Of a stretch of DNA of 64,000 bases, positions 56,408-64,000 are shown one piece after another. The notes under the pieces are model-generated. The model saw only the letters and a program-made list of their open reading frames with translations. It was not told where the DNA came from and ran no database searches. Source of the DNA: Polynucleobacter sp. 30F-ANTBAC (GTDB lineage Bacteria; Pseudomonadota; Gammaproteobacteria; Burkholderiales; Burkholderiaceae). The translations under genes and the position numbers were made by a program. Positions within the stretch are counted from its first letter, which is position 1; each line of letters opens with the position of its first letter. The DNA is taken from NCBI RefSeq assembly GCF_018882385.1, contig NZ_JACVON010000002.1, positions 372,001-436,000 on the forward strand. Reading direction: 5' to 3'.

Positions 56408-57379
56408 TCAATTGATCTTCTTTAAAAGCATCTCCATAAGCGATTGAATGCTGATTCTTTCAAGTTGGGGCCGTACATACTGCCCCCTTTTCTTGATGTG
56501 GTTTTCTAAAGATTGATAAAAAGTAGGTTCATTCTCAGCTTTTTGCAGCATCTCCGCTAAGGCTTGTTCATCGCCTGCTGGATAGTAGCCAGGGTAGTCA
56601 TCTCCCAATAACCCACGATTACCAGGTATATCTGAGGCAATGACAGGAACCCCGATAGCGATAGCTTCTGTCACCACATGAGCGCCACCTTCCATAAGGC
56701 TTGAAATGACCATCAGGTGACAGCGAGAGAGTTGTTGCATTGTCTCGCTATGGCTCAGCTCATCAAGCCACTGGTAGCCTTCTAGCTGGGCGTGATAGGA
56801 CTTTGCTAACTGACGCATATCAGCGCTCATGGCCTTGCCTAAGTGCAAGACGTTGATCGCGCTCTCTGGTGGTAGATATTGAAGACTTCGAGCGGTACAG
56901 AACGGATCTTTTTCTGGTCTTAGGTGGCCAATCACAGTGACTAAAAAGGTTCTTTTCAAAAGAGCTTTGCGTTTGATAGGCTTGGTGGATTGGTAAATAA
57001 CATGAACTTTTGACTGCAGGTGTGCAGGAATCATCTCCAATGCTGCTGCTTGCAAAATAACAATCGCATCCGCTATTTCCATCGACTGGACCACTTCAGA
57101 ATGTAAAGGCATGTCTCGATACAAATCAGTGCCTGTCATGATGAGGGCAATGGGTTTCTCAGGGAATGACTCGTGAAATTTGATAATGGATGCATGGCTT
57201 CTAAATGCGTGCAAAGCAATCAGCAAATCGGCACAACTGCCCGACCATTCATTGGATATGGCAACTTGATAACCCAGCTGCCTTAAATGCCCTTGCCAGC
57301 GCAATGCGGTGATACGGTTGCCATGCAAACTTCCAGCTAGAGCAGGAGTAACGATTTCAATAGGGGGTGGGATGATCAA
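56408..57379 (-). CDS. senB: SenB-like glycosyltransferase (selenosugar synthase family)
   Basis: A 323-residue GT-B glycosyltransferase. Signature stretches of the TIGR04348/SenB family as I remember it are present: IVTPALAGSLHGNRITALRW, IMTGTDLYRDMP, VIGHLRPEKDPF and SSLMEGGAHVVTEAIA with GNRGLLGDDYPGY. SenB joins selenophosphate with a UDP-sugar to form a selenosugar in selenoneine synthesis. It is convergent with selD, 10 bp apart. No senA is in the window, so the end product is uncertain. Confidence 0.72.
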   Translation of the reverse strand: MIIPPPIEIVTPALAGSLHGNRITALRWQGHLRQLGYQVAISNEWSGSCADLLIALHAFRSHASIIKFHESFPEKPIALIMTGTDLYRDMPLHSEVVQSMEIADAIVILQAAALEMIPAHLQSKVHVIYQSTKPIKRKALLKRTFLVTVIGHLRPEKDPFCTARSLQYLPPESAINVLHLGKAMSADMRQLAKSYHAQLEGYQWLDELSHSETMQQLSRCHLMVISSLMEGGAHVVTEAIAIGVPVIASDIPGNRGLLGDDYPGYYPAGDEQALAEMLQKAENEPTFYQSLENHIKKRGQYVRPQLERISIQSLMEMLLKKIN

Positions 57380-57752
57380 TACTCTTTAAAGAAATACGAA
57401 TGAAAGATGTTAACAATACTTTCCAAGTGGGGTTATCTGCATAGGATTGTTATTTTTGAAGGTTATAACTAAAGAAAAGTATTAAACCCCGATAACTAAG
57501 CTATAGCCAGACAAATGCATGATATTGTTAATAAATTGCCTATTGACTTGGGTTTTATCAATTGCAACTTTTTTTAGTTCCAATTTTTGATTTCAGCAAC
57601 CAATTGAATTAGTGAAAACCCTTAGGGTTAAATTTTAAAAAATATGATTTTTTGGTTTTTAACCTAAAAATTACAATAGCTAGTCCTAAAAGACGATGTT
57701 ATGTTTTCTTAAGAATTCTAAATTCAATCCAACGAAATTTTTAGTTAAGCAT
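57380..57752. other. AT-rich regulatory gap before tonB
   Basis: 373 bp, AT-rich, between divergent senB and tonB. It contains the near palindrome AACCCTTAGGGTT (57617-57629), a possible operator. No classical Fur box was found by eye and no promoter was assigned with confidence. Confidence 0.4.
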
Positions 57753-58325
57753 ATGAATAATCTTTCTGCACAATGGAAGCCACACCGAACCAAAAAGAGT
57801 CTTGGTCTTGTTGTTGTTTTGCACATTGTTTTTGCATTTCTTCTGGCTTTTAGCTTGGCAAGAAAGTCTATTGATATGATGCAAAAACCATTGGAAACTA
57901 AAATTATCGATGAGGTGAAAGAGATCCCTAAGGATAAACCTCCACCTCCAAAGAATTTACCGCCGCCACCGCCACCGCCTCCAATGATTGCAGCTGAAGT
58001 GAACGTGAACGTTGCTTCTTCAGGTAATGCTATTACCGTGAACCCAAATACTGCGCCTGTCATTGATGCGGCTCGGAGCTGTTCTAAGCCAGAGTATCCG
58101 GCAGCAGCGAAACGCCTAGGCGAAGAAGGTGTTGTGACATTAAGATTTTTGGTTGGCATCGATGGCAAGGTGGTCGAGAGTGCAATTCAAAAATCAAGCG
58201 GGTATGCTCGACTTGATGAGGCCGCGAGAAAAGCTCTTAGTTTGTGTTCATTTAGACCTGGAACCCTTAATGGTAAGTCGGTTCTAGCCTGGGGCAGCAT
58301 GAACTACGTTTGGCGTTTAGATTAA
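57753..58325 (+). CDS. tonB: TonB-family energy transducer
   Basis: A 190-residue protein. One N-terminal membrane anchor (SLGLVVVLHIVFAFLLAFSLA), a short Pro-rich spacer (eight consecutive prolines near residue 75) and a C-terminal TonB domain (YPAAAKRLGEEGVVTLRFLV). It transmits proton-motive energy from ExbB/ExbD to outer-membrane receptors. ATG 57753 puts the anchor at the usual place; the frame opens 19 codons earlier. First gene of the tonB-exbB-exbD-exbD-TPR operon. Confidence 0.9.
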   Translation: MNNLSAQWKPHRTKKSLGLVVVLHIVFAFLLAFSLARKSIDMMQKPLETKIIDEVKEIPKDKPPPPKNLPPPPPPPPMIAAEVNVNVASSGNAITVNPNTAPVIDAARSCSKPEYPAAAKRLGEEGVVTLRFLVGIDGKVVESAIQKSSGYARLDEAARKALSLCSFRPGTLNGKSVLAWGSMNYVWRLD

Positions 58326-58352
58326 TTTTATTAAATGTAATAAGGGGTTGAT

Positions 58353-59177
58353 ATGTTGAGTTTTAAATGGTTTCAAAGGAACTTGCTAGCGATGATGTTG
58401 GCGTTGGCAGTTGTTTCACCTTTAACTTATGTTCAAGATGTTAGTGCGCAAGCCACGCAAGCTGTGTCTGCTGATACACCACAGCCACCTCCTATGCCAG
58501 CGCAAAAAATTGAAGTAGAAAACCCATATGGTCTAGGTGCAATGATCAAGCAAGGTGACGTTGTTTCAAAAGTTACATTGCTTATCTTGGTCATCATGTC
58601 TGTAATGACATGGTATGTTTTCTACACCAAATTTAAAGAACAGAAAAAAGTTTTATTGGTCACTGAGCAAGCATTAGAGTCAGTTGATGCAGCTAAGGAA
58701 CTAGGATCTGTTATCTCCAATCTTCCTGAAGATAATGCCTATACCTATATTGCAAAAATAATAGACGGTGCTGCTAAAGATCGAGACGGTAAAGTTGGAT
58801 CTGAGCTTGATAATTACTCATGGCAAGGATTTGCTTCACAGAAGGCTGTTGAAGTTGTTCAAAATAGAATGCAAGACGGCCTAACAGTTCTTGCAACGGT
58901 TGGATCTACTGCACCTTTCGTTGGATTATTCGGTACTGTTTGGGGTATTTACCATGCTCTAACAGCAATCGGAGTTTCTGGTCAGGCATCCATTGATAAA
59001 GTGGCTGGCCCAGTTGGTGAAGCATTGATTATGACTGCGATTGGTTTGGCAGTGGCTGTTCCTGCTGTATTGATCTATAACTGGCTTGTTCGTCGTAATA
59101 AGTTGGTTGCAGAAAGTATTAAGTTGTTTGCTAATGGTGCTAACTTGATTGTTATGCGTCAAGCTGGTCGTAAGTAA
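58353..59177 (+). CDS. exbB: ExbB/MotA/TolQ-family proton channel protein
   Basis: A 274-residue protein with an N-terminal signal-like helix ending VSAQA, then three membrane helices: near residue 75, and the C-terminal pair TVGSTAPFVGLFGTVWGIYHAL and TAIGLAVAVPAVLIYNWL, which is the ExbB/TolQ signature. The extra N-terminal signal region is the long form of ExbB seen in several proteobacteria. It forms the proton channel with ExbD. AAGGGG precedes the ATG. Confidence 0.92.
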   Translation: MLSFKWFQRNLLAMMLALAVVSPLTYVQDVSAQATQAVSADTPQPPPMPAQKIEVENPYGLGAMIKQGDVVSKVTLLILVIMSVMTWYVFYTKFKEQKKVLLVTEQALESVDAAKELGSVISNLPEDNAYTYIAKIIDGAAKDRDGKVGSELDNYSWQGFASQKAVEVVQNRMQDGLTVLATVGSTAPFVGLFGTVWGIYHALTAIGVSGQASIDKVAGPVGEALIMTAIGLAVAVPAVLIYNWLVRRNKLVAESIKLFANGANLIVMRQAGRK

Positions 59178-59192
59178 TTAGAGGAGTTAGCC

Positions 59193-59618
59193 ATGGGAAT
59201 GAGTTTAAATGAGGCTAGTCACGAAGATGAGGCAATTTCAACCATCAACACAACGCCCCTTGTTGATGTGATGTTGGTGCTCTTAATCATCTTTTTGATT
59301 ACGATTCCAGTTGCAATTCAAACCCATGGAGTACAACTTCCAAAAGACTCCAATGTGGCCAGAGAGTCTAAATTTGGTGATGTGAATATTGCAGTTAATA
59401 GCAAGGGCGATGTTTTTTGGAATGATCTTCATTTAAAAGAAAAAGCCGATCTTGTTGAAAAGTTAAAGCAAGTTTCTGTTCTTACACCGCAACCAGAAGT
59501 TCATATTCGTGGAGATCGTTTCACAAAATATGAAAGTATCGGTAAGGTGATCGTTGCTTGCCAGAGAGCTGGCATTGCCAAAATAAGTTTTATTATTGAA
59601 CCTCCTCCAAAAGGTTGA
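59193..59618 (+). CDS. exbD: ExbD/TolR-family protein, first copy
   Basis: A 141-residue protein with one membrane helix near residue 25 (NTTPLVDVMLVLLIIFLIT), including the proton-carrying Asp (LVDVMLVLL), and a periplasmic domain. GAGGAG precedes the ATG. It is followed 13 bp later by a second exbD. Confidence 0.92.
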   Translation: MGMSLNEASHEDEAISTINTTPLVDVMLVLLIIFLITIPVAIQTHGVQLPKDSNVARESKFGDVNIAVNSKGDVFWNDLHLKEKADLVEKLKQVSVLTPQPEVHIRGDRFTKYESIGKVIVACQRAGIAKISFIIEPPPKG

Positions 59619-59631
59619 TAGAGGGTAAATT

Positions 59632-60057
59632 ATGGGAATGAATATTGGATCCGGTGGTTCATCAGCTGAACCAGAAGTATTGATTGATATCAATACAACA
59701 CCGCTAATCGATGTGCTTTTAGTTTTGTTAATCATGTTGATTATCACAATTCCAATGCAATTTCATGCTGTCAATATGAATATGCCAGTTGGAACTCCTC
59801 CAACACCTAAGGCGCCTCCTGTTATTGTCAAAATTGATGTTAGTAAAGCAGGTGAAGTCAAGTTGGATGGTAAGGTTTACGGACCTAGTGATTTGGAGAT
59901 GAAGTTCAAGAGTATGGCTAGCGAAGCGAATCAGCCTGAAATTCATCTTCGTCCAGATGGTCAATCTAGTTATGAAAGTGTTTCTGGCGTGATGGCTGCT
60001 GCTCAACGTCAGGGTTTAACTAAAATTGGAATTGTTGGTAATGAAAAATATTTTTAA
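59632..60057 (+). CDS. exbD: ExbD/TolR-family protein, second copy
   Basis: A 141-residue paralogue with the same layout (NTTPLIDVLLVLLIMLIIT with the conserved Asp) but a different periplasmic domain (MPVGTPPTPKAPPVIVKID). Two different ExbD subunits in one operon suggest a heteromeric channel or two alternative complexes. GAGGG precedes the ATG. Confidence 0.92.
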   Translation: MGMNIGSGGSSAEPEVLIDINTTPLIDVLLVLLIMLIITIPMQFHAVNMNMPVGTPPTPKAPPVIVKIDVSKAGEVKLDGKVYGPSDLEMKFKSMASEANQPEIHLRPDGQSSYESVSGVMAAAQRQGLTKIGIVGNEKYF

Positions 60058-61057
60058 TTTTGAATTTAACAAAATGCCCCAAATCTTTTTTGGGGCATTT
60101 TTTTTATCTTTAGCATTAAATACTTCAGTGGTATTTGCTCAAGAAAAGAATTTAGCAGAGCATTTAAAAGATGTTCAAAGTTATGCTGATCAAAAGAAAT
60201 ATCCTGAAGCGTTGCAGTCAATAGAGGCAGCATTCAAGCTCGGTGGCATGAAGCCTGAGTCATTAGGTAAAGCTCATGATATGGCAGCGTATTTTGCCTA
60301 CCAATCAAAAGATTACGAGAAAGCAATATCTCATCAAAAAAAGAGCATTGAGCATTTCTCCGGCAAGCCTCAAGCGGAAAGCCAGCTGCTTTTATTAGCT
60401 GATTCACAAGTAAAACTTAAAGATTTTGATGGGTACACAACGACATTGCAGCAGTTAGTTCAGTTTTTTCCTCGAAAGGAATATTGGTCTGATTTAATTC
60501 TTAGAGTTAGTAAAAAACATCAATTTAGTGAGGCAATGCAATTAGAGGCATTTCGATTGCAGCGTGAGGTTGGCGCTTTATTGGAGGAGGCTGATTATAT
60601 TGAGATGGCCTTGATGTCTGATAAGGCTGGCTTCCCAGCAGAGGCCTTTGCGATTGTTAAAAGTGGCTTTGACTCTCAAAAATTAGGCGTTGGGCCAAAG
60701 TCTGCTAGTCATAAGCAACTAAAAAATTCTTTGGAGAAGAAATCAGTTGAGGATAAAAAATCACTCAACACCGCATTAGAAGAGCGTGCCAAGAAAATGA
60801 CGGATGGTTTTGCTTTGCATAATGTAGGCTTCAATTATGCTTTGCATGGTGAAATGACCAAAGGCCTAGAGTTGATGGAGTTAGCAAAATCAAAACCTAA
60901 CAAGAAATCATCAGAAGCCTTGTTGGAGTATGGTTTAGCGGCATACTGGGCTGGTGATATTCCAAAAGCAAGAAGCATTTTTTCATCTATTAGTGGCCCT
61001 ACAGGAGCTTCTGAGTTAGCTAAGTTGTGGAATATTTATCTCAGTCAATCAAAATAG
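60041..61057 (+). CDS. Exported TPR-repeat protein linked to the Ton system
   Basis: A 338-residue protein. N-terminal signal peptide (MPQIFFGAFFLSLALNTSVVFA) then helical repeats of TPR type (YPEALQSIEAAFKLGG, YEKAISHQKKSIEHF). Probably periplasmic. A TPR protein beside TonB/ExbBD is known in the Vibrio TonB2 system, where it is needed for uptake; the same role is inferred here. The start is ATG 60041 inside the end of exbD, or ATG 60074. Confidence 0.75.
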   Translation: MKNIFNFEFNKMPQIFFGAFFLSLALNTSVVFAQEKNLAEHLKDVQSYADQKKYPEALQSIEAAFKLGGMKPESLGKAHDMAAYFAYQSKDYEKAISHQKKSIEHFSGKPQAESQLLLLADSQVKLKDFDGYTTTLQQLVQFFPRKEYWSDLILRVSKKHQFSEAMQLEAFRLQREVGALLEEADYIEMALMSDKAGFPAEAFAIVKSGFDSQKLGVGPKSASHKQLKNSLEKKSVEDKKSLNTALEERAKKMTDGFALHNVGFNYALHGEMTKGLELMELAKSKPNKKSSEALLEYGLAAYWAGDIPKARSIFSSISGPTGASELAKLWNIYLSQSK

Positions 61058-61058
61058 A

Positions 61059-62210
61059 ATGAACCAGACTCACTCAAAAATAGATTATCGATCAGCTCTT
61101 ATTGGAGCGGCTTTGGTTTCGGCAATTGGTGGCTTACCATTCAATGTATTGCCGCAAATTATTAATTCAGTTTTTATATATTTTAAATTTAGCCCTGAAC
61201 AACTTGGTTACTTTGGATCTTCTTATTTGGGAGGCTACTGCCTCGCTACCTTAAGTGCTCCTCTCTGGTTAGAAAAGTTGAATTGGAAAAAACTAACATT
61301 GCTTGGTATTGGGCTATCAATTGCTAGCTTTGTATTAAGTGCCAATTTAACTGGTAATGATGTTTATCTTATTTATCTTACCTGGGCGATTATTGGTTTT
61401 TTTGCTGCAACCATGACATGTCTTGGGATGCGGGTTGCTTCAGCATTGGATGATAAAGAAAAGGCTCTTGGCACTCGGCAAGCAATAGAGTTGATTTGTG
61501 CCGCGGGTGTCTTCTTTTTGATGCCTTATGCTATCAATCAATATAGTTATCCAGGGGCCATTGGTTTGATGGTCTTGGTTTATATTGTTTTGAGTTTCAG
61601 TGTCTTAAAGTTGCCGACAGATGCTTCCAGAATTGCCCATCAAAGTGAGCAGGATTTGGGTATTACTAGAATTAGTCAAGCAGGGTGGTTGGGACTGCTT
61701 ACTTTTATTGGTTTTGCAGTGGGGCAGATTGGTATTTGGGCATTTCTGGGTCAATTTGCCGTTATTCAAGGTATCTCAGAGTCTCAGATATCTTTTGTTT
61801 TAGCCGTTGTCAAAGTTCTTGGAGCTGTATCAGCATTGTCCGTTGGCTTAATTGGTGCAAGATTTGGCCTGAAAATCCCTCATGTCATTTCTTTCCTTGG
61901 GCTTGCTTTGGGTTTGTATTTATTGAGCATGTCAGGCGGTCTTGTAACCTATGCCGCTGGCGCATGGATTTGGGAATTCTTCTTGACGGTCAGTTGTGTA
62001 TATCAAACTGCTGCTATTGCTAGATCTGATCGAAGTAATAAAGCAATTATTTTGGTTCCGGCAGCCTTTGCATTTGCTGGAACTCTGGGTCCAGCCATAG
62101 CTGGGCACTTGGTGTCTAGTTATGGTTATATGTATTTACTGATTTTTGCAACAATAACAGCGTGTATTCCCATGATGTATTACTCATCAAGAAAGCTCTC
62201 AGTCGAGTAA
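61059..62210 (+). CDS. Major facilitator superfamily transporter (YbfB/YjiJ-like)
   Basis: A 383-residue protein with about twelve membrane helices in two halves. No Asp/Arg-rich loop diagnostic of a substrate. The pattern GGLPFNVLPQIINSVFIYF at helix 1 and FAGTLGPAIAGHLVSSYG near the end looks like the YbfB/YjiJ group. It follows the TPR gene by 1 bp, so it is likely co-transcribed; it could move a substrate taken up through the Ton system. Confidence 0.8.
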   Translation: MNQTHSKIDYRSALIGAALVSAIGGLPFNVLPQIINSVFIYFKFSPEQLGYFGSSYLGGYCLATLSAPLWLEKLNWKKLTLLGIGLSIASFVLSANLTGNDVYLIYLTWAIIGFFAATMTCLGMRVASALDDKEKALGTRQAIELICAAGVFFLMPYAINQYSYPGAIGLMVLVYIVLSFSVLKLPTDASRIAHQSEQDLGITRISQAGWLGLLTFIGFAVGQIGIWAFLGQFAVIQGISESQISFVLAVVKVLGAVSALSVGLIGARFGLKIPHVISFLGLALGLYLLSMSGGLVTYAAGAWIWEFFLTVSCVYQTAAIARSDRSNKAIILVPAAFAFAGTLGPAIAGHLVSSYGYMYLLIFATITACIPMMYYSSRKLSVE

Positions 62211-62222
62211 AGCCCTGAGAGC

Positions 62223-62996
62223 TTAGCCGCCCCAGGAGGATACTTCCATGCCTCCATCAACATCTAAAATCTTGCCAGTAATCCATTTGGCAGCAGGAGA
62301 TGCTAAGAACACTGCAGCATTGGCAATATCTTCGGGTTCTCCAATTTTTTGTAAAGGTATAAATTTGGTCATACCTTTTTCAATTTCTGGGGTTAGGACT
62401 GAAGCTAGTGCATCTGTCCTAATGGGGCCTGGTGCAATAGCATTCACTCGTATGCCTTTAGCGCCAAAGTCCTGAGCTAGTTGTCTAGTTAATTGATCGA
62501 GTGCTGCTTTAGCTGTTCCGTATGCTGAAAAGTGAGGTTGAATTAGTCTTCCTGCAGCTGACGATATATTAATGATGCAACCTGCTTCTGATTTTTCAAG
62601 ATATGGCAGGCTATGTTTAATAAATGCATAGGCAGTTGTGACATTAAATTTTAAGTAATGATCAAAATCTTTAACGGATAGTTTTTTGATTGAGTTAGGT
62701 CCTCCGCCTCCTGCATTATTAATGAGGATATCTATACCACCCAAAGACTCTACAACTTGATTGACTGCTGCAATTCTTGCATCGTCATCTAGGACATCTG
62801 CACTGATTGCAATACTTTGACGGCCTAAATTTCTGATCTCTAAAGCAGTTTCTTCAACATCCTGCAACGTTCTTGCAAGACAGGCAACGTTGGCCCCTGC
62901 CTTGGCTAGTTCTATGGCTATCGCCTTACCAATTCCTTTGCCTGCCCCAGTAACTAGCGCAACCTTATTCTCAAGCTGATTCATCTGCTTATTCAT
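62223..62996 (-). CDS. Short-chain dehydrogenase/reductase
   Basis: A 257-residue classical SDR: cofactor motif TGAGKGIG near residue 17, NNAG (INNAGGGGPN), catalytic Ser in INISSAAG and YGTAKAA (Y-x3-K). It oxidises or reduces an unknown alcohol/ketone using NAD(P). The start codon overlaps the stop of the upstream flavin reductase, so the two are translationally coupled. It could instead start at the second Met (62984). Confidence 0.9.
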   Translation of the reverse strand: MNKQMNQLENKVALVTGAGKGIGKAIAIELAKAGANVACLARTLQDVEETALEIRNLGRQSIAISADVLDDDARIAAVNQVVESLGGIDILINNAGGGGPNSIKKLSVKDFDHYLKFNVTTAYAFIKHSLPYLEKSEAGCIINISSAAGRLIQPHFSAYGTAKAALDQLTRQLAQDFGAKGIRVNAIAPGPIRTDALASVLTPEIEKGMTKFIPLQKIGEPEDIANAAVFLASPAAKWITGKILDVDGGMEVSSWGG

Positions 62997-63948
62997 CCCA
63001 AAGTGGGGGTAATCCTGGGTCAGTAGCCAGGATGACTCGTTTTAATAATGATTTCATGGCAAGCGTATCTGTTTCGCCAATATTTTCAGAAAGGTGTGCT
63101 TCAACCTGGTTGGCAGCTTTAACAAATTCTCTACCAGCAACAATACCTTCAGACGTTAGGGAAAACAGGTCATTGATATTTTGAACCAAGCCTAATTGGC
63201 TTAGTTTCATTAGATTATCTTTATTGACATCACCAATGTAATGTAAATATTTATTCAGGTCTTGCAGGTTCAACTGTGAGCGAATCATCAGTGTGGAAAT
63301 AATGAAGAAATCTGACTCGTCAATACCGTATTTTGTATAAACAACTCTCATCCTAGCGAGCATTTGGTAGTGAGCCCTACCTAGTAGATACCCTAACAGG
63401 TCTTCACTGTAGGGTGAACTGTATTGAGTTGTGCTGTTACTTAATTTGGTATTTGTCTTCTTTGTAGGGATTGCGTAATTACCTGAAGCATAAGCAATAG
63501 GGGGGCGATCACTCTTATCAAAGCCTAAAACCTCGCCAACAAAAATGATGTGGTCTCCACCATCATATTCAAAAGCTTTTTTACATTGGAAACGTGCTGA
63601 GCAGTTTGTTAGTAATGGCGAATCGCTAATGCCCGTATCTAATTCAAGACCAGCAAACTTGTTCTCTCCGGCCTTTGCAAAGCGATTGGATAGGTCTTCT
63701 TGCTCCATAGACAAGACATGAACGTTCCAATGGCTTGATTGACTAAACGAGCCTAAACTATGGGCAGTGCGTGCGAGACTCCATAAGACTAACGGCGGGT
63801 CTAGAGACACAGAACTAAAGCTGTTAGCGGTAATGCCTACAGGCTCTCCAGTTGGGGATCTGGTGGTAATAATTGTCACCCCAGTGGTGAAAGCCCCTAA
63901 TGCCTGTCTAAGGGCTTTTGGGTCAATTTGAACAGTTTTATCATTCAT
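62989..63948 (-). CDS. Two-domain flavin reductase with C-terminal winged-helix-like domain
   Basis: A 319-residue protein. Residues 1-165 are the flavin reductase fold (LGAFTTGVTIITT, GITANSFSSVSLDPPLVLWSL, DHIIFVGEVLGF). Residues 180-319 look helical like a MarR domain (LLGRAHYQMLARMRVVYTKY). The same architecture is known in the reductase component (C1, about 315 aa) of Acinetobacter 4-hydroxyphenylacetate hydroxylase, where the extra domain responds to substrate. It should supply FMNH2 or FADH2 to a monooxygenase not in the window. Confidence 0.85.
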   Translation of the reverse strand: MNDKTVQIDPKALRQALGAFTTGVTIITTRSPTGEPVGITANSFSSVSLDPPLVLWSLARTAHSLGSFSQSSHWNVHVLSMEQEDLSNRFAKAGENKFAGLELDTGISDSPLLTNCSARFQCKKAFEYDGGDHIIFVGEVLGFDKSDRPPIAYASGNYAIPTKKTNTKLSNSTTQYSSPYSEDLLGYLLGRAHYQMLARMRVVYTKYGIDESDFFIISTLMIRSQLNLQDLNKYLHYIGDVNKDNLMKLSQLGLVQNINDLFSLTSEGIVAGREFVKAANQVEAHLSENIGETDTLAMKSLLKRVILATDPGLPPLWDE

Positions 63949-64000
63949 ATGAATTCTTACAGTAATTAGGCGATTTTAGGTAGTTTCCGTACCTGAGACT

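Overview
The window looks like a chromosomal segment of a small-genome betaproteobacterium of the Burkholderiaceae, most like Polynucleobacter. This is an inference from the moderate-to-low GC and from gene order (tctBA-glnS, alaS-tusA, xseB-ispA-dxs, tsaD/rpsU-yqeY-dnaG-rpoD-tRNA, a BPSS1780-type membrane protein with thrB and polA). No database search was possible.

Positions 1-30743 are ordinary core genome: the 5' end of glnS, TctA/TctB transporter subunits, alaS with a TusA-like protein, galU, valS, a UvrD-type helicase, thrB, polA, a Tat-exported dienelactone hydrolase coupled to a ZIP transporter, a mercaptopyruvate-type sulfurtransferase, a Rieske oxygenase, the xseB-ispA-dxs isoprenoid operon, folE2, tsaD, and the rpsU-yqeY-dnaG-rpoD block.

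Downstream of rpoD lies a genomic island built on a tRNA-Ile2(CAU) gene. First comes a severed, intronless 5' half of that tRNA (30751-30789). Then comes a complete copy (30948-31230) interrupted in the anticodon loop by a 206-nt group I intron closely resembling the Azoarcus tRNA-Ile ribozyme. The 3' end of the tRNA recurs at 32865-32949 (with 45 bp of intron 3' end), 45059-45103, 46405-46439, and in decayed form at 55203-55246. Each copy has its own hairpin terminator. The repeats divide the region into cargo blocks: two unknown genes (31.5-32.8 kb); a defence block with a membrane coiled-coil protein, two poorly characterised genes, a complete type I restriction-modification system, a GIY-YIG/DUF4357 protein and an AbiE toxin-antitoxin pair (33.0-44.8 kb); a single Fic gene (45.3-46.3 kb); and the assimilatory sulfate reduction cluster (46.7-55.1 kb). 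No intact integrase is present; only a 38-codon piece resembling an integrase N-terminus remains.

The sulfate cluster is a near-contiguous operon: TauE/SafE-type permease, ferredoxin-NADP reductase, sulfite reductase, DUF934 protein, APS reductase, sulfate adenylyltransferase CysD/CysN and uroporphyrinogen-III methyltransferase. A convergent small CbiX chelatase and a thioredoxin-like protein follow. Past the decayed tRNA end come selD and a convergent SenB-like glycosyltransferase (selenium metabolism), then a TonB-ExbB-ExbD-ExbD-TPR energy-transduction operon with an MFS transporter, and finally a coupled SDR/flavin reductase pair on the minus strand.

The most notable signal is the combination of a ribozyme-interrupted tRNA with a stack of tRNA-3'-end-bounded islets, one of whose flanking repeats includes part of the ribozyme core.
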